From: Paracoccus onubensis
GTDB lineage: Bacteria; Pseudomonadota; Alphaproteobacteria; Rhodobacterales; Rhodobacteraceae
Assembly (NCBI RefSeq): GCF_003591515.1
Contig: NZ_QZCG01000018.1
Coordinates: 18,568 to 82,567, forward strand
Direction: 5' to 3'
DNA length: 64,000 nt
Shown here: positions 43,543 through 50,873 of the stretch, piece after piece
Layout of the letters: every line of letters begins with the position of its first letter
How positions within the stretch are numbered: the first letter of the stretch is position 1
Notes under the pieces: model-generated
What the model was told of the DNA's origin: nothing
Seen by the model: the letters and a program-made list of their open reading frames with translations, nothing else
The model's database searches: none
Made by a program: the position numbers and the translations under genes

Positions 43543-43612
43543 TTTACCGCATGTCTGCCGAAGCGCCTCCCACCCCGGTTGACGATCACATTTGCCAGCA
43601 ATCTTTACCGCA
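43543..43612. promoter_or_regulatory. 9-base direct repeats in the ligase/kinase divergent spacer
   Basis: TTTACCGCA occurs at 43543-43551 and 43604-43612, 61 bases apart (close to six helical turns). The pair could be binding sites for the OmpR-type regulator encoded downstream of the kinase; this is inference from position only. Confidence 0.3.
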
Positions 43613-43713
43613 GTTTTGCGCGAATCCTACGAATTGTTACGCCGCTTCGATTGAAACATTTCCATTTGAACCTGAACCGGTGCTAATCAGGTCCGCGGAG
43701 GACAGAAACACGA

Positions 43714-45585
43714 ATGACGCCAACTGAGATGCGCGATGATCTGACCCGCTCGGGCCTGAACCTCATAGGTCAGGCATTGTCGATCTTCGACGCCGATCTG
43801 CGTCTGGCGGTGGCGAACCGGCAATATCAAAGCATGTTCGACTTGCCCGATGAACTCGTGAAGCCCGGCACCAGCTTCGAGGACACCATCCGCCACATGG
43901 TCAATCGCGGTGATTATGGTCCCCAGGACGACCCCAGGGCGGCCGTCGCCTCACGCGTGGAACAGGCCCGCGCGTTCGAGCCGCATTACTTCGAGCGTCA
44001 ACGCGCCAATGGCCGCTGGATCGCGGTCGAGGGCGCGCCCCTGTCGCAAGGCGGCTGGGTCACCGTCTATACCGACATCACCCACAGCAAAAAGCAGGAA
44101 TCCCTGCTGCGCGCCCGGTCCGAGGAATTGTCCGAGCAATTGCTGGATCATACCGAACGGCTTGCCAGCGCCAATCGCGAGCTGGCCGCCGCCAATGCCG
44201 CCCTGCAGGAAGCGCAGCGGGTCCTGACGCAGATCGAAGCCCGTACCCGGCAAGTGACCGAGATGGTGCCAGCGCATATCGCGCATCTGGATACCGCTTA
44301 TCGCTATACATTCTCGAACCACCAGCAACCGACGGTCTTTCCCGGCAGTACCGGCAAGGTGATCGGAAATACGGTTGCCGAGGCACTGGGGGCCGAGACT
44401 TTCGCAACCCTGCAACCGTGGATCGATCGCGCGCTGGCCGGAGAGTCCCAGGTCTTCGAAATGACCCACAGACCGTCGGGACATCGTGTCCGCATCGCGC
44501 TTACGCCTGATCGTCTGGGACAAGGGGTCTATGTCCTGTCGACCGATGTCAGTGCCGAAGTGCAGGCCCGGGAAGCACTGACGCATGCCAGCAAGCGCAG
44601 CCTTGCCGCCGGGCTGACCTCGGGAATGGCCCATGATTTCGGCAACCTTCTGACGATTATCCTTGGTCTTCAGGGACGACTTGCCTCGATGGCCTTGCCC
44701 GCAGAGGCAGCCGAAGACGTGAAGGCGACATTGGCCGCGGCCCGCCGCGGCGCCTCGCTTCTGGATCGGCTTGCCAAGATCAGCGGTCCTCGCAAAACCG
44801 CGTTGCAACCCGTGGAATTGCGGCCACTTCTGAACGAGATGGTGACACTCGCCCGCCCGTCGCTTCATGAGGGGGTGACACTTGGCTTGACCGCCAGGTT
44901 GCCGGATGCGCCGCTGCTTCTTGATCCTGATGCCTTGCAGGATTCGCTTTTGAACCTGATCCTCAACGCGAATGCCGCGCTTGATGGGCCGGGACAAATC
45001 GATCTGATCGCACAGATCGGTGGCGACTGGATCGAAATCGCCGTCGCCGATACCGGTCCCGGCTTCTCGAACGAAGCGCTTACACGTGCAACCGAGCCTT
45101 TTTTCAGCACCAAGAAGGAACAGGGTTCGGGGCTTGGTCTGTCCATGGTCTATGATCAGACCAAGCTGGTCGACGGGGTCATGCGGCTGGAAAATACCGC
45201 CACAGGCGCGCGGGTCAGCCTGCGCCTGCCATACCGTCCGGTCACGCCGCAGATGATCCTGCTGGTCGAGGATGACGACACGATCCGCGCCGATATCCGG
45301 AGCCAGCTGACCAATCTGGGGCATTCCGTCATCGAGGCAGGCAGCCTGACGGAAGCCCGCAGGATGACCGATCTGCCGGGATTGACGATGATCCTGTCGG
45401 ATATCCATCTGGGCGACGGGCTTGGGCTTGATCTGACGGGCGCGGGCCTGCCGATCCTGCTGATGAGTTCCGTACCGCCGGATGACCCGCTGCGGCGTTC
45501 GATTTCCGGGCAGGTCTTGACCAAGCCTTTCACTGCCGCCCGTCTGGCGGCCGCCCTGAACGGCGCAATGAAGGAATCCGCATGA
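43714..45585 (+). CDS. hybrid sensor histidine kinase with PAS domains
   Basis: This 623-residue protein is soluble: no membrane helix is evident. A PAS domain of the type GQALSIFDADLRLAVANRQYQ starts near residue 19, followed by a coiled coil (about 125-170), a second PAS-like region, a dimerisation helix with the H-box (GMAHDFGNLL) near 305, the ATPase with NLILNANAAL and DTGPGFS / GSGLGLSMV, and a C-terminal receiver domain (LLVEDDDTIRAD, phospho-Asp in LSDIHLGDG). It overlaps the next gene by ATGA. It probably controls the divergent ligase/liv operon; the signal is unknown. Confidence 0.92.
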   Translation: MTPTEMRDDLTRSGLNLIGQALSIFDADLRLAVANRQYQSMFDLPDELVKPGTSFEDTIRHMVNRGDYGPQDDPRAAVASRVEQARAFEPHYFERQRANGRWIAVEGAPLSQGGWVTVYTDITHSKKQESLLRARSEELSEQLLDHTERLASANRELAAANAALQEAQRVLTQIEARTRQVTEMVPAHIAHLDTAYRYTFSNHQQPTVFPGSTGKVIGNTVAEALGAETFATLQPWIDRALAGESQVFEMTHRPSGHRVRIALTPDRLGQGVYVLSTDVSAEVQAREALTHASKRSLAAGLTSGMAHDFGNLLTIILGLQGRLASMALPAEAAEDVKATLAAARRGASLLDRLAKISGPRKTALQPVELRPLLNEMVTLARPSLHEGVTLGLTARLPDAPLLLDPDALQDSLLNLILNANAALDGPGQIDLIAQIGGDWIEIAVADTGPGFSNEALTRATEPFFSTKKEQGSGLGLSMVYDQTKLVDGVMRLENTATGARVSLRLPYRPVTPQMILLVEDDDTIRADIRSQLTNLGHSVIEAGSLTEARRMTDLPGLTMILSDIHLGDGLGLDLTGAGLPILLMSSVPPDDPLRRSISGQVLTKPFTAARLAAALNGAMKESA

Positions 45586-46283
45586 CAGATATTCCCGTTA
45601 TCGCGATTCTGGATGATGAGCCCGAAATCCGGCGCCTGCTGTCATCCGCCCTCGAAGAAGCGGGGTTCCGGACGCACAGCTTTGCCCGCGCCGCCGAGTT
45701 CGAGGCCGCTTTGCGCCGGATCACCCCGGATGCCTGCCTGATCGACCTTGGTCTGCCGGACCGGGACGGGCTTGCCCTTGTTCACCGGCTCGCGACGGAA
45801 TCGGGGGCCGCAATCATCATCATTTCGGGTCGCGCTCAGGTGCAGGACCGTGTGGCGGGGCTGGAACTGGGCGCGGATGATTATGTCATCAAGCCATTCG
45901 AGCCTGTCGAGGTCGTTGCCCGTATCCGCGCCCGGCTGCGACGCCCGGTTCAGCCTGCCAGCCACGACGCCCAGATCGTCGGATTCTCGGGCTGGACCGC
46001 GGATTTCGACCGTTATCTGCTGATTGCTCCTGACAAGGCCGAGATCCCGCTCAGCCATGCCGAGGCCGAGGTGCTGCGCATGTTCACGGATGCCCCGCGA
46101 CGCCTGATTACCCGGACCCAGATGCTTGACGCATTGGGAGGCTCGGCCGGGGACAGTTTCGATCGCGCCATGGATGTCCGGATCTCGCGCCTGCGCACAA
46201 AGCTTCGCGAGGATCCCAGAAACCCGCAACTGATAAAGACGATCTATGGAGCCGGTTATATTTTCCTTGCCGAAGTAACATGA
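45582..46283 (+). CDS. OmpR-family response regulator
   Basis: This 233-residue regulator has a receiver domain with acidic pocket DDE (11-13), phospho-acceptor D55 in LIDLGLPDRDG and the conserved Lys in DYVIKPFEP, then a winged-helix DNA-binding domain (LSHAEAEVLRMFTDAPRRLITRTQMLDAL, ending KTIYGAGYIFL). It starts inside the kinase stop (ATGA), so the two are translated together and form a two-component phosphorelay. A target in the divergent acs-liv operon is likely from position. Confidence 0.93.
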   Translation: MTDIPVIAILDDEPEIRRLLSSALEEAGFRTHSFARAAEFEAALRRITPDACLIDLGLPDRDGLALVHRLATESGAAIIIISGRAQVQDRVAGLELGADDYVIKPFEPVEVVARIRARLRRPVQPASHDAQIVGFSGWTADFDRYLLIAPDKAEIPLSHAEAEVLRMFTDAPRRLITRTQMLDALGGSAGDSFDRAMDVRISRLRTKLREDPRNPQLIKTIYGAGYIFLAEVT

Positions 46284-46302
46284 CCTGCGTCTTTTCGGAA
46301 TA

Positions 46303-47055
46303 TCATCCTGTCTGCGGGTCACCCCTGAGTGTACTGACGAAATCGTAATCGGCTTGCCTTGCCCAATAGCTCAGACCGCCGCGCGTAAAACAATGCGCGT
46401 AATCAAGGTTATTCAGAAATGGCCCGCAATTCTTCAGATTGTCTTCGATCAGGATGACCGGAGAGTGACGCGTGATCGTGTTGGCCGCCCCTTCAAGCGC
46501 ACTCAGTTCGTGGCCTTCCACATCCAATTGAATAAGGCAGATATCCTCGGTTTTGAAATCGTCGATCCTGAAGGTCGGAACAAGTTCGCACCTGCCGATA
46601 TTCTCATTGTGAAAGCCCGACGCGCCACCCAGGAATCCCCCTTCCGCGTCATGCGTGGACAGGGACATTATCCCGTTCTCACGCGACAGCGCAGCATTGA
46701 CCAGAACGACATTCCTCAGACCAAGCCTTTCGGCGTTTTGCTTGGCGAGAACATAATTTTCCAGCACCGGCTCAAACGCATAGACCATTCTGGCCGAGCG
46801 GGAATAAGTATGCAGCATATCGCCGAAAAACGTGCCCGCATGAATCGCCGAGCCATTCTTGCGATAATCCAGTATCTTCTTGAAATTCACATGGGAAAAC
46901 GGTTCATAATAATTACCGGCAAGGCAGCACCTGACCGCCGGACGATGTCCTCCGCGGACGGGCACATCAATTTCGATTTCATATTCAAGCTTGCTGTGGC
47001 GGATGCGTGTCCGCAGATAGGGTATGGAAAACAGATGTTCAGTGCTGACAGACAT
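46303..47055 (-). CDS. FkbM-family methyltransferase
   Basis: This 250-residue protein has the FkbM-type methyltransferase core: GSAIHAGTFFGDMLHTYSR in place of the AdoMet motif I, VYAFEPVLENYVLAKQNAERLGLRNVVLVNAAL (motif II region) and ICLIQLDVEGHELSALEGA. Members methylate sugars or polyketides; the substrate is unknown. GAGGG lies six bases before the ATG at 47055. The gene is AT-rich (about 38% GC from 46861 to 46920, against about 62% in the neighbouring regulator), which suggests recent acquisition. It has no operon partners. Confidence 0.85.
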   Translation of the reverse strand: MSVSTEHLFSIPYLRTRIRHSKLEYEIEIDVPVRGGHRPAVRCCLAGNYYEPFSHVNFKKILDYRKNGSAIHAGTFFGDMLHTYSRSARMVYAFEPVLENYVLAKQNAERLGLRNVVLVNAALSRENGIMSLSTHDAEGGFLGGASGFHNENIGRCELVPTFRIDDFKTEDICLIQLDVEGHELSALEGAANTITRHSPVILIEDNLKNCGPFLNNLDYAHCFTRGGLSYWARQADYDFVSTLRGDPQTG

Positions 47056-47235
47056 ATCATGCCCTCTCTTACCAGGAAATGGGCTGGCAATCGTTACGAA
47101 TACCGACAAATATTAACGATATCTGAGCATTATTACATCCTTAATTTCCGTCGGCGATGCTGGCACATCGAATCGGCATGAAGTCGCCTTCATCATCGGA
47201 CCCAAGCGAATAGGAGCGGGAAGACCGGATACCGC

Positions 47236-48021
47236 CTATGCAGACAAGCGCACCCAGACCGGAACATGATCGCTGGGTTTTTCCCCTGCCCTGGCCTCAC
47301 GGTCTACGCCGGTTTCCTCAAGCAGATCGGCCGCCTGAGGCGACAGGAGCATGTGATCGATCCGGATTCCGTCATCCTTGTTCCACGCTCCGCCCTGGAA
47401 ATCCCAGAAGGTGAAGGGACCGCGCGTGGACCACGGATCACGGGCCCGGATCGCATCGGTCCAGCCTTGCCAGACGATTCTGCGCAAGGCAGCACGGCTT
47501 TGCGGCAGGAACAATGCGTCTTCCCGCCATTTCTCGGGACTGGCGGCATCGCGCGCCTCGGGGATGATATTGAAATCGCCCAGCATCACGACCGGCATCT
47601 CTGCCGCCAGCAATTCCTGGGCACGCAGCCGCAGCCGCTCCATCCAAGCAAGCTTGTAGTCATATTTCGGTCCCGGCACCGGATTGCCGTTCGGCAGGTA
47701 CAATCCCGCGATCCGAACCGCCTGCGCGCCTGTTACGGTCGCTTCGATATAACGGGACTGTTCATCACCATCGTCGCCCGGCAGGCCGCGGATCACATCT
47801 TCCAGCGGCAGCTTCGACAGGATCGCCACCCCGTTGAAACCCTTTTGCCCATGCGTTTCGATATTCCAGCCCAGATCCTCGAAATGCGCGCGCGGGAAAG
47901 TCTCGTCGACGGATTTGATCTCTTGCAGAACCACGACATCGGCATCTGCCCCGGCCAGCCAGTCGGTCAGCGCATTGATACGGGCCTTGATGCCGTTGAT
48001 ATTGAAGGATGCGATTTTCAT
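47236..48021 (-). CDS. xthA: exodeoxyribonuclease III
   Basis: This 261-residue enzyme of the EEP family repairs abasic sites and trims 3' ends. Family motifs are MKIASFNINGIKARI (Asn), VVLQEIKS (catalytic metal Glu), GLYLPNGNP (Tyr), VMLGDFNI (Asp/Asn), RIDHMLLS and the terminal SDHVPVWV (Asp-His pair). All catalytic residues are in place and the length is standard. The neighbourhood of erpA and dgt fits the housekeeping order I associate with Rhodobacteraceae. Confidence 0.95.
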   Translation of the reverse strand: MKIASFNINGIKARINALTDWLAGADADVVVLQEIKSVDETFPRAHFEDLGWNIETHGQKGFNGVAILSKLPLEDVIRGLPGDDGDEQSRYIEATVTGAQAVRIAGLYLPNGNPVPGPKYDYKLAWMERLRLRAQELLAAEMPVVMLGDFNIIPEARDAASPEKWREDALFLPQSRAALRRIVWQGWTDAIRARDPWSTRGPFTFWDFQGGAWNKDDGIRIDHMLLSPQAADLLEETGVDREARAGEKPSDHVPVWVRLSA

Positions 48022-48120
48022 GGCGACATAGTGGGGCGCTGCGACAGAATTGGCAAGCGCTGAGCAGGGCTATTGGCATAGGGAGCTGCCTGCCTCCGCC
48101 TGATCAGGACGGATCGGACT

Positions 48121-48150
48121 CCCCCAAGGATATTTCCATGAAGAAGAAGC
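48121..48150 (+). repeat. dispersed intergenic repeat, copy B
   Basis: The stretch reads CCCCCAAGGATATTTCCATG, then AAGAAGAAGC, matching copies A, C and D. It lies between erpA and xthA, just past the erpA stop. Confidence 0.6.
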
Positions 48151-48166
48151 GGTTAAGGTGAATAGT

Positions 48167-48490
48167 TCAGATCGAGAAGGAGGTGCCGCAGCCACAGCTC
48201 GAGGTGGCATTCGGATTCTCGATCGTGAAGCGCGCGCCGATCAATTCATCGGTGAAATCTATGACCGCGCCGGTCAGATAGGGCAGCGACACCGGGTCAA
48301 CCACAACCTTCTGGCCACCACCTTCCAGAATCAGATCGTCATCTTCGGCGTCATCCAGCCGGATATCGTACTGGAATCCTGAACAGCCGCCCCCCGCAAC
48401 CGCCACACGAAGCGGGCGGGGATCGGTATCTGCGTTGATCTCGGCCAGTTGGGCAAAGGCGCGTTCGGTCACTTTCGGAGGCACGTTCAT
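48167..48490 (-). CDS. erpA: iron-sulfur cluster insertion protein (ErpA/IscA family)
   Basis: This 107-residue A-type carrier protein passes iron-sulfur clusters to target enzymes. The three conserved cysteines lie in GGGCSGFQY and the terminal CGCGTSFSI. No isc or suf genes adjoin it, so its exact place (ErpA or a SufA/IscA paralogue) is by resemblance. The ATG at 48490 is preferred because the conserved protein starts there; the 43-residue upstream extension is not family-like. It faces away from dgt with a 69-base divergent gap. Confidence 0.88.
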   Translation of the reverse strand: MNVPPKVTERAFAQLAEINADTDPRPLRVAVAGGGCSGFQYDIRLDDAEDDDLILEGGGQKVVVDPVSLPYLTGAVIDFTDELIGARFTIENPNATSSCGCGTSFSI

Positions 48491-48559
48491 GGGGCGTTCC
48501 CGTTTTCGTCTGCTTAATGGGAATATAGGCTTGCGTCGAACACCCTGCAAGGATGGTCC

Positions 48560-49723
48560 ATGACTGCACCCTATGCCTGCAAACCCGAAGACAGCCGCGG
48601 CCGGCTGTGGTCCGAACAATTATCAACCTTCCGCTCGCCATGGCAGCGGGACCGGGACCGGATCATCCATTCCTCGGCTTTCCGGCGGCTGAAGCACAAG
48701 ACGCAGGTCTTTGTCGAGCATGACGGCGAGGAATATCGCGGCGATTATTACCGGACCCGGCTGACGCATACGATCGAGGTTGCGCAAGTCGCGCGCACGA
48801 TTGCCGGCGCGTTGGAACTGAACACCGATCTGGCCGAATCCGTCGCCCTTGCGCATGATCTGGGACATCCGCCTTTCGGTCATACGGGCGAGGATGCGCT
48901 GGCCGTGCTGATGCAGCCTTATGGCGGCTTTGACCATAATGCACAGGCATTGCGGATCGTTACCATGCTGGAACGGCATTACGCCGATTTCGACGGCCTC
49001 AACCTGACATGGGAGACATTGGAAGGCATCGCCAAGCATAACGGCCCGGTGACCGGTCCGTTGCCCTACGCGCTGGCAGAGGTGAATGCCGCATGGGATC
49101 TGGAACTGCACACGAATGCAAGCGCCGAGGCGCAGGTCGCGGCGGTCGCCGATGATGTGGCCTATAACCATCACGACCTGCATGACGGGCTGCGTGCCGG
49201 TCTGTTCACTGAAGAGGAATTGGCCGAACTGCCCGTCATCGGCCCGGCATTTGCCGAGGTGGACCGGCTACATCCCGGACTGGATCGCATGCGGCGACGG
49301 CACGAGGCCCTGCGCCGGGTCTTCGGCGTGATGGTCGAGGATGTGATTGCCGTGGCCCAAAACCGGCTGACCGGGCTGCAACCCCGGTCGGCGCAGGAAA
49401 TCCGCGACATGGACGGGCCGATCATCCGGTTCTCGAAACCGCTGTATCAGAATATCAAGGCGATAAAGGCCTTCCTGTTCCAACGGATGTACCGCGCCCC
49501 TTCGGTCGTGGATGAACGCCATCAGGTCACCGCAATCCTCAACGATATGTTTCCGCTGTTCCTGAACGATCCTTCGCAGCTTCCGCAAAGCTGGCGACAG
49601 GCTGCCGAGCAGGCTGGCAACGAGACCGAACGCGCCCGCATCGTTCTGGATTACGTCGCGGGCATGACCGACCGCTATGCAATTGCCGAGCATCAGCGAT
49701 TGTTTTCGGCGCAGAACGGATAA
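48560..49723 (+). CDS. dgt: dGTP triphosphohydrolase (HD-domain dNTPase)
   Basis: This 387-residue enzyme hydrolyses dGTP or other dNTPs to the nucleoside and tripolyphosphate. The HD metal site is formed by H70 in RTRLTHTIEVAQ and H99-D100 in ALAHDLGHPPFGHTGE; the N-terminal SSAFRRLKHKTQVF is the dNTPase type-2 signature. AAGGAT stands ahead of the ATG. Residues are intact and length is usual. It is divergent from erpA. Confidence 0.94.
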   Translation: MTAPYACKPEDSRGRLWSEQLSTFRSPWQRDRDRIIHSSAFRRLKHKTQVFVEHDGEEYRGDYYRTRLTHTIEVAQVARTIAGALELNTDLAESVALAHDLGHPPFGHTGEDALAVLMQPYGGFDHNAQALRIVTMLERHYADFDGLNLTWETLEGIAKHNGPVTGPLPYALAEVNAAWDLELHTNASAEAQVAAVADDVAYNHHDLHDGLRAGLFTEEELAELPVIGPAFAEVDRLHPGLDRMRRRHEALRRVFGVMVEDVIAVAQNRLTGLQPRSAQEIRDMDGPIIRFSKPLYQNIKAIKAFLFQRMYRAPSVVDERHQVTAILNDMFPLFLNDPSQLPQSWRQAAEQAGNETERARIVLDYVAGMTDRYAIAEHQRLFSAQNG

Positions 49724-49829
49724 TCTCAACGAATTATCAATCCACCTCATGATCTTGTAGAAAATTATGAATTTGCGGGCGGGTCATACACTGCCTATGT
49801 TACGGCTGGCCTGAGCAAGGATAAGAGTA

Positions 49830-50873
49830 ATGAGCGGCAAACTGACCCTTTCCCCCGTATTCGAGGCGCTGAACCGCGCCGCCCGTGAGCGAATCCTGAT
49901 TCTGGACGGAGCCATGGGCACGCAGATCCAGACGCTGGGGCTGGACGAGGGTGATTTTACCGGCACCTCCTCGGGCCAATCCCTGCGCCACAGGACCGAG
50001 CATCCGCAAAAGGGCAATAATGATCTGCTCAGCCTCACCCAACCCAAGGTGATAGAGGAGATCCATTACAAATTTGCCATGGCCGGGGCAGAAATCGTCG
50101 AAACGAACACGTTTTCCTCGACCACGATCGCGCAAGCGGATTACGGATTGCAGGCGGCGGTACATGATCTGAACGTCGCCGGTGCGCAGGCCGCACGCCG
50201 CGCCATGGACCGCGCGACTGCGGAAGACGGCAAACCGCGCTATGTCGCCGGAGCCCTTGGCCCGACCAACCGCACGGCATCCATCAGCCCGGACGTGAAC
50301 GATCCCGGTTTCCGCGCCATCAGCTTTGACGGCCTCCGCGTGGCATATCTGGAACAGGCGACCGCCCTGATCGAGGGCGGGGTGGATCTCCTGCTGATCG
50401 AAACCATTTTCGACACGCTGAACGCCAAGGCCGCGATCTTCGCCTGTGGACAGGCGATGCAGGCGCATGGCAGGCAATTGCCGCTGATGATCTCGGGCAC
50501 GATCACCGATGCCTCGGGCCGCACATTATCGGGCCAGACGCCCACGGCCTTCTGGTATTCCGTCAGCCATGCCCGCCCCTGGACGGTCGGCCTGAACTGC
50601 GCCCTTGGCGCCGAGGCCATGCGTCCGCATCTGAGCGAGATTTCGGGCGTGGCCGATACGCTGGTCTGCGCCTATCCCAATGCCGGCCTGCCCAATGCCT
50701 TCGGTCAATATGACGAAGGCCCCGAGGATACCGCCCAGCAGGTCGCCGAATTCGCCCGCGAAGGGCTTGTGAATGTGGTCGGCGGCTGCTGCGGCACGAC
50801 CCCTGAACATATCCGCGCCATCGCCGAAGCCGTGGCCGAACATAGCCCCCGAAAGGTGCCGGAATATGCCTGA
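49830..50873 (+). CDS. metH: methionine synthase, homocysteine-methyltransferase subunit (split MetH, N-terminal part)
   Basis: This 347-residue chain is the zinc/homocysteine domain of cobalamin-dependent methionine synthase. It begins ILILDGAMGTQIQ and carries the zinc cysteines C257 (GLNCALG) and C320-C321 (VGGCCGTTPEH). In E. coli this domain is the first third of one 1227-residue MetH. Here it stops at 50873, overlapping the start of the second chain by eight bases (ATGCCTGA), so both are made from one message. No cobalamin or SAM riboswitch could be recognised in the roughly 106-base leader after dgt. Confidence 0.92.
   Translation: MSGKLTLSPVFEALNRAARERILILDGAMGTQIQTLGLDEGDFTGTSSGQSLRHRTEHPQKGNNDLLSLTQPKVIEEIHYKFAMAGAEIVETNTFSSTTIAQADYGLQAAVHDLNVAGAQAARRAMDRATAEDGKPRYVAGALGPTNRTASISPDVNDPGFRAISFDGLRVAYLEQATALIEGGVDLLLIETIFDTLNAKAAIFACGQAMQAHGRQLPLMISGTITDASGRTLSGQTPTAFWYSVSHARPWTVGLNCALGAEAMRPHLSEISGVADTLVCAYPNAGLPNAFGQYDEGPEDTAQQVAEFAREGLVNVVGGCCGTTPEHIRAIAEAVAEHSPRKVPEYA

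Noticed and set aside
49724..49829. Possible cobalamin or SAM riboswitch ahead of metH
   Set aside because: The leader is only 106 bases and shows no B12-box or SAM-II/SAM-V core that I can recognise.
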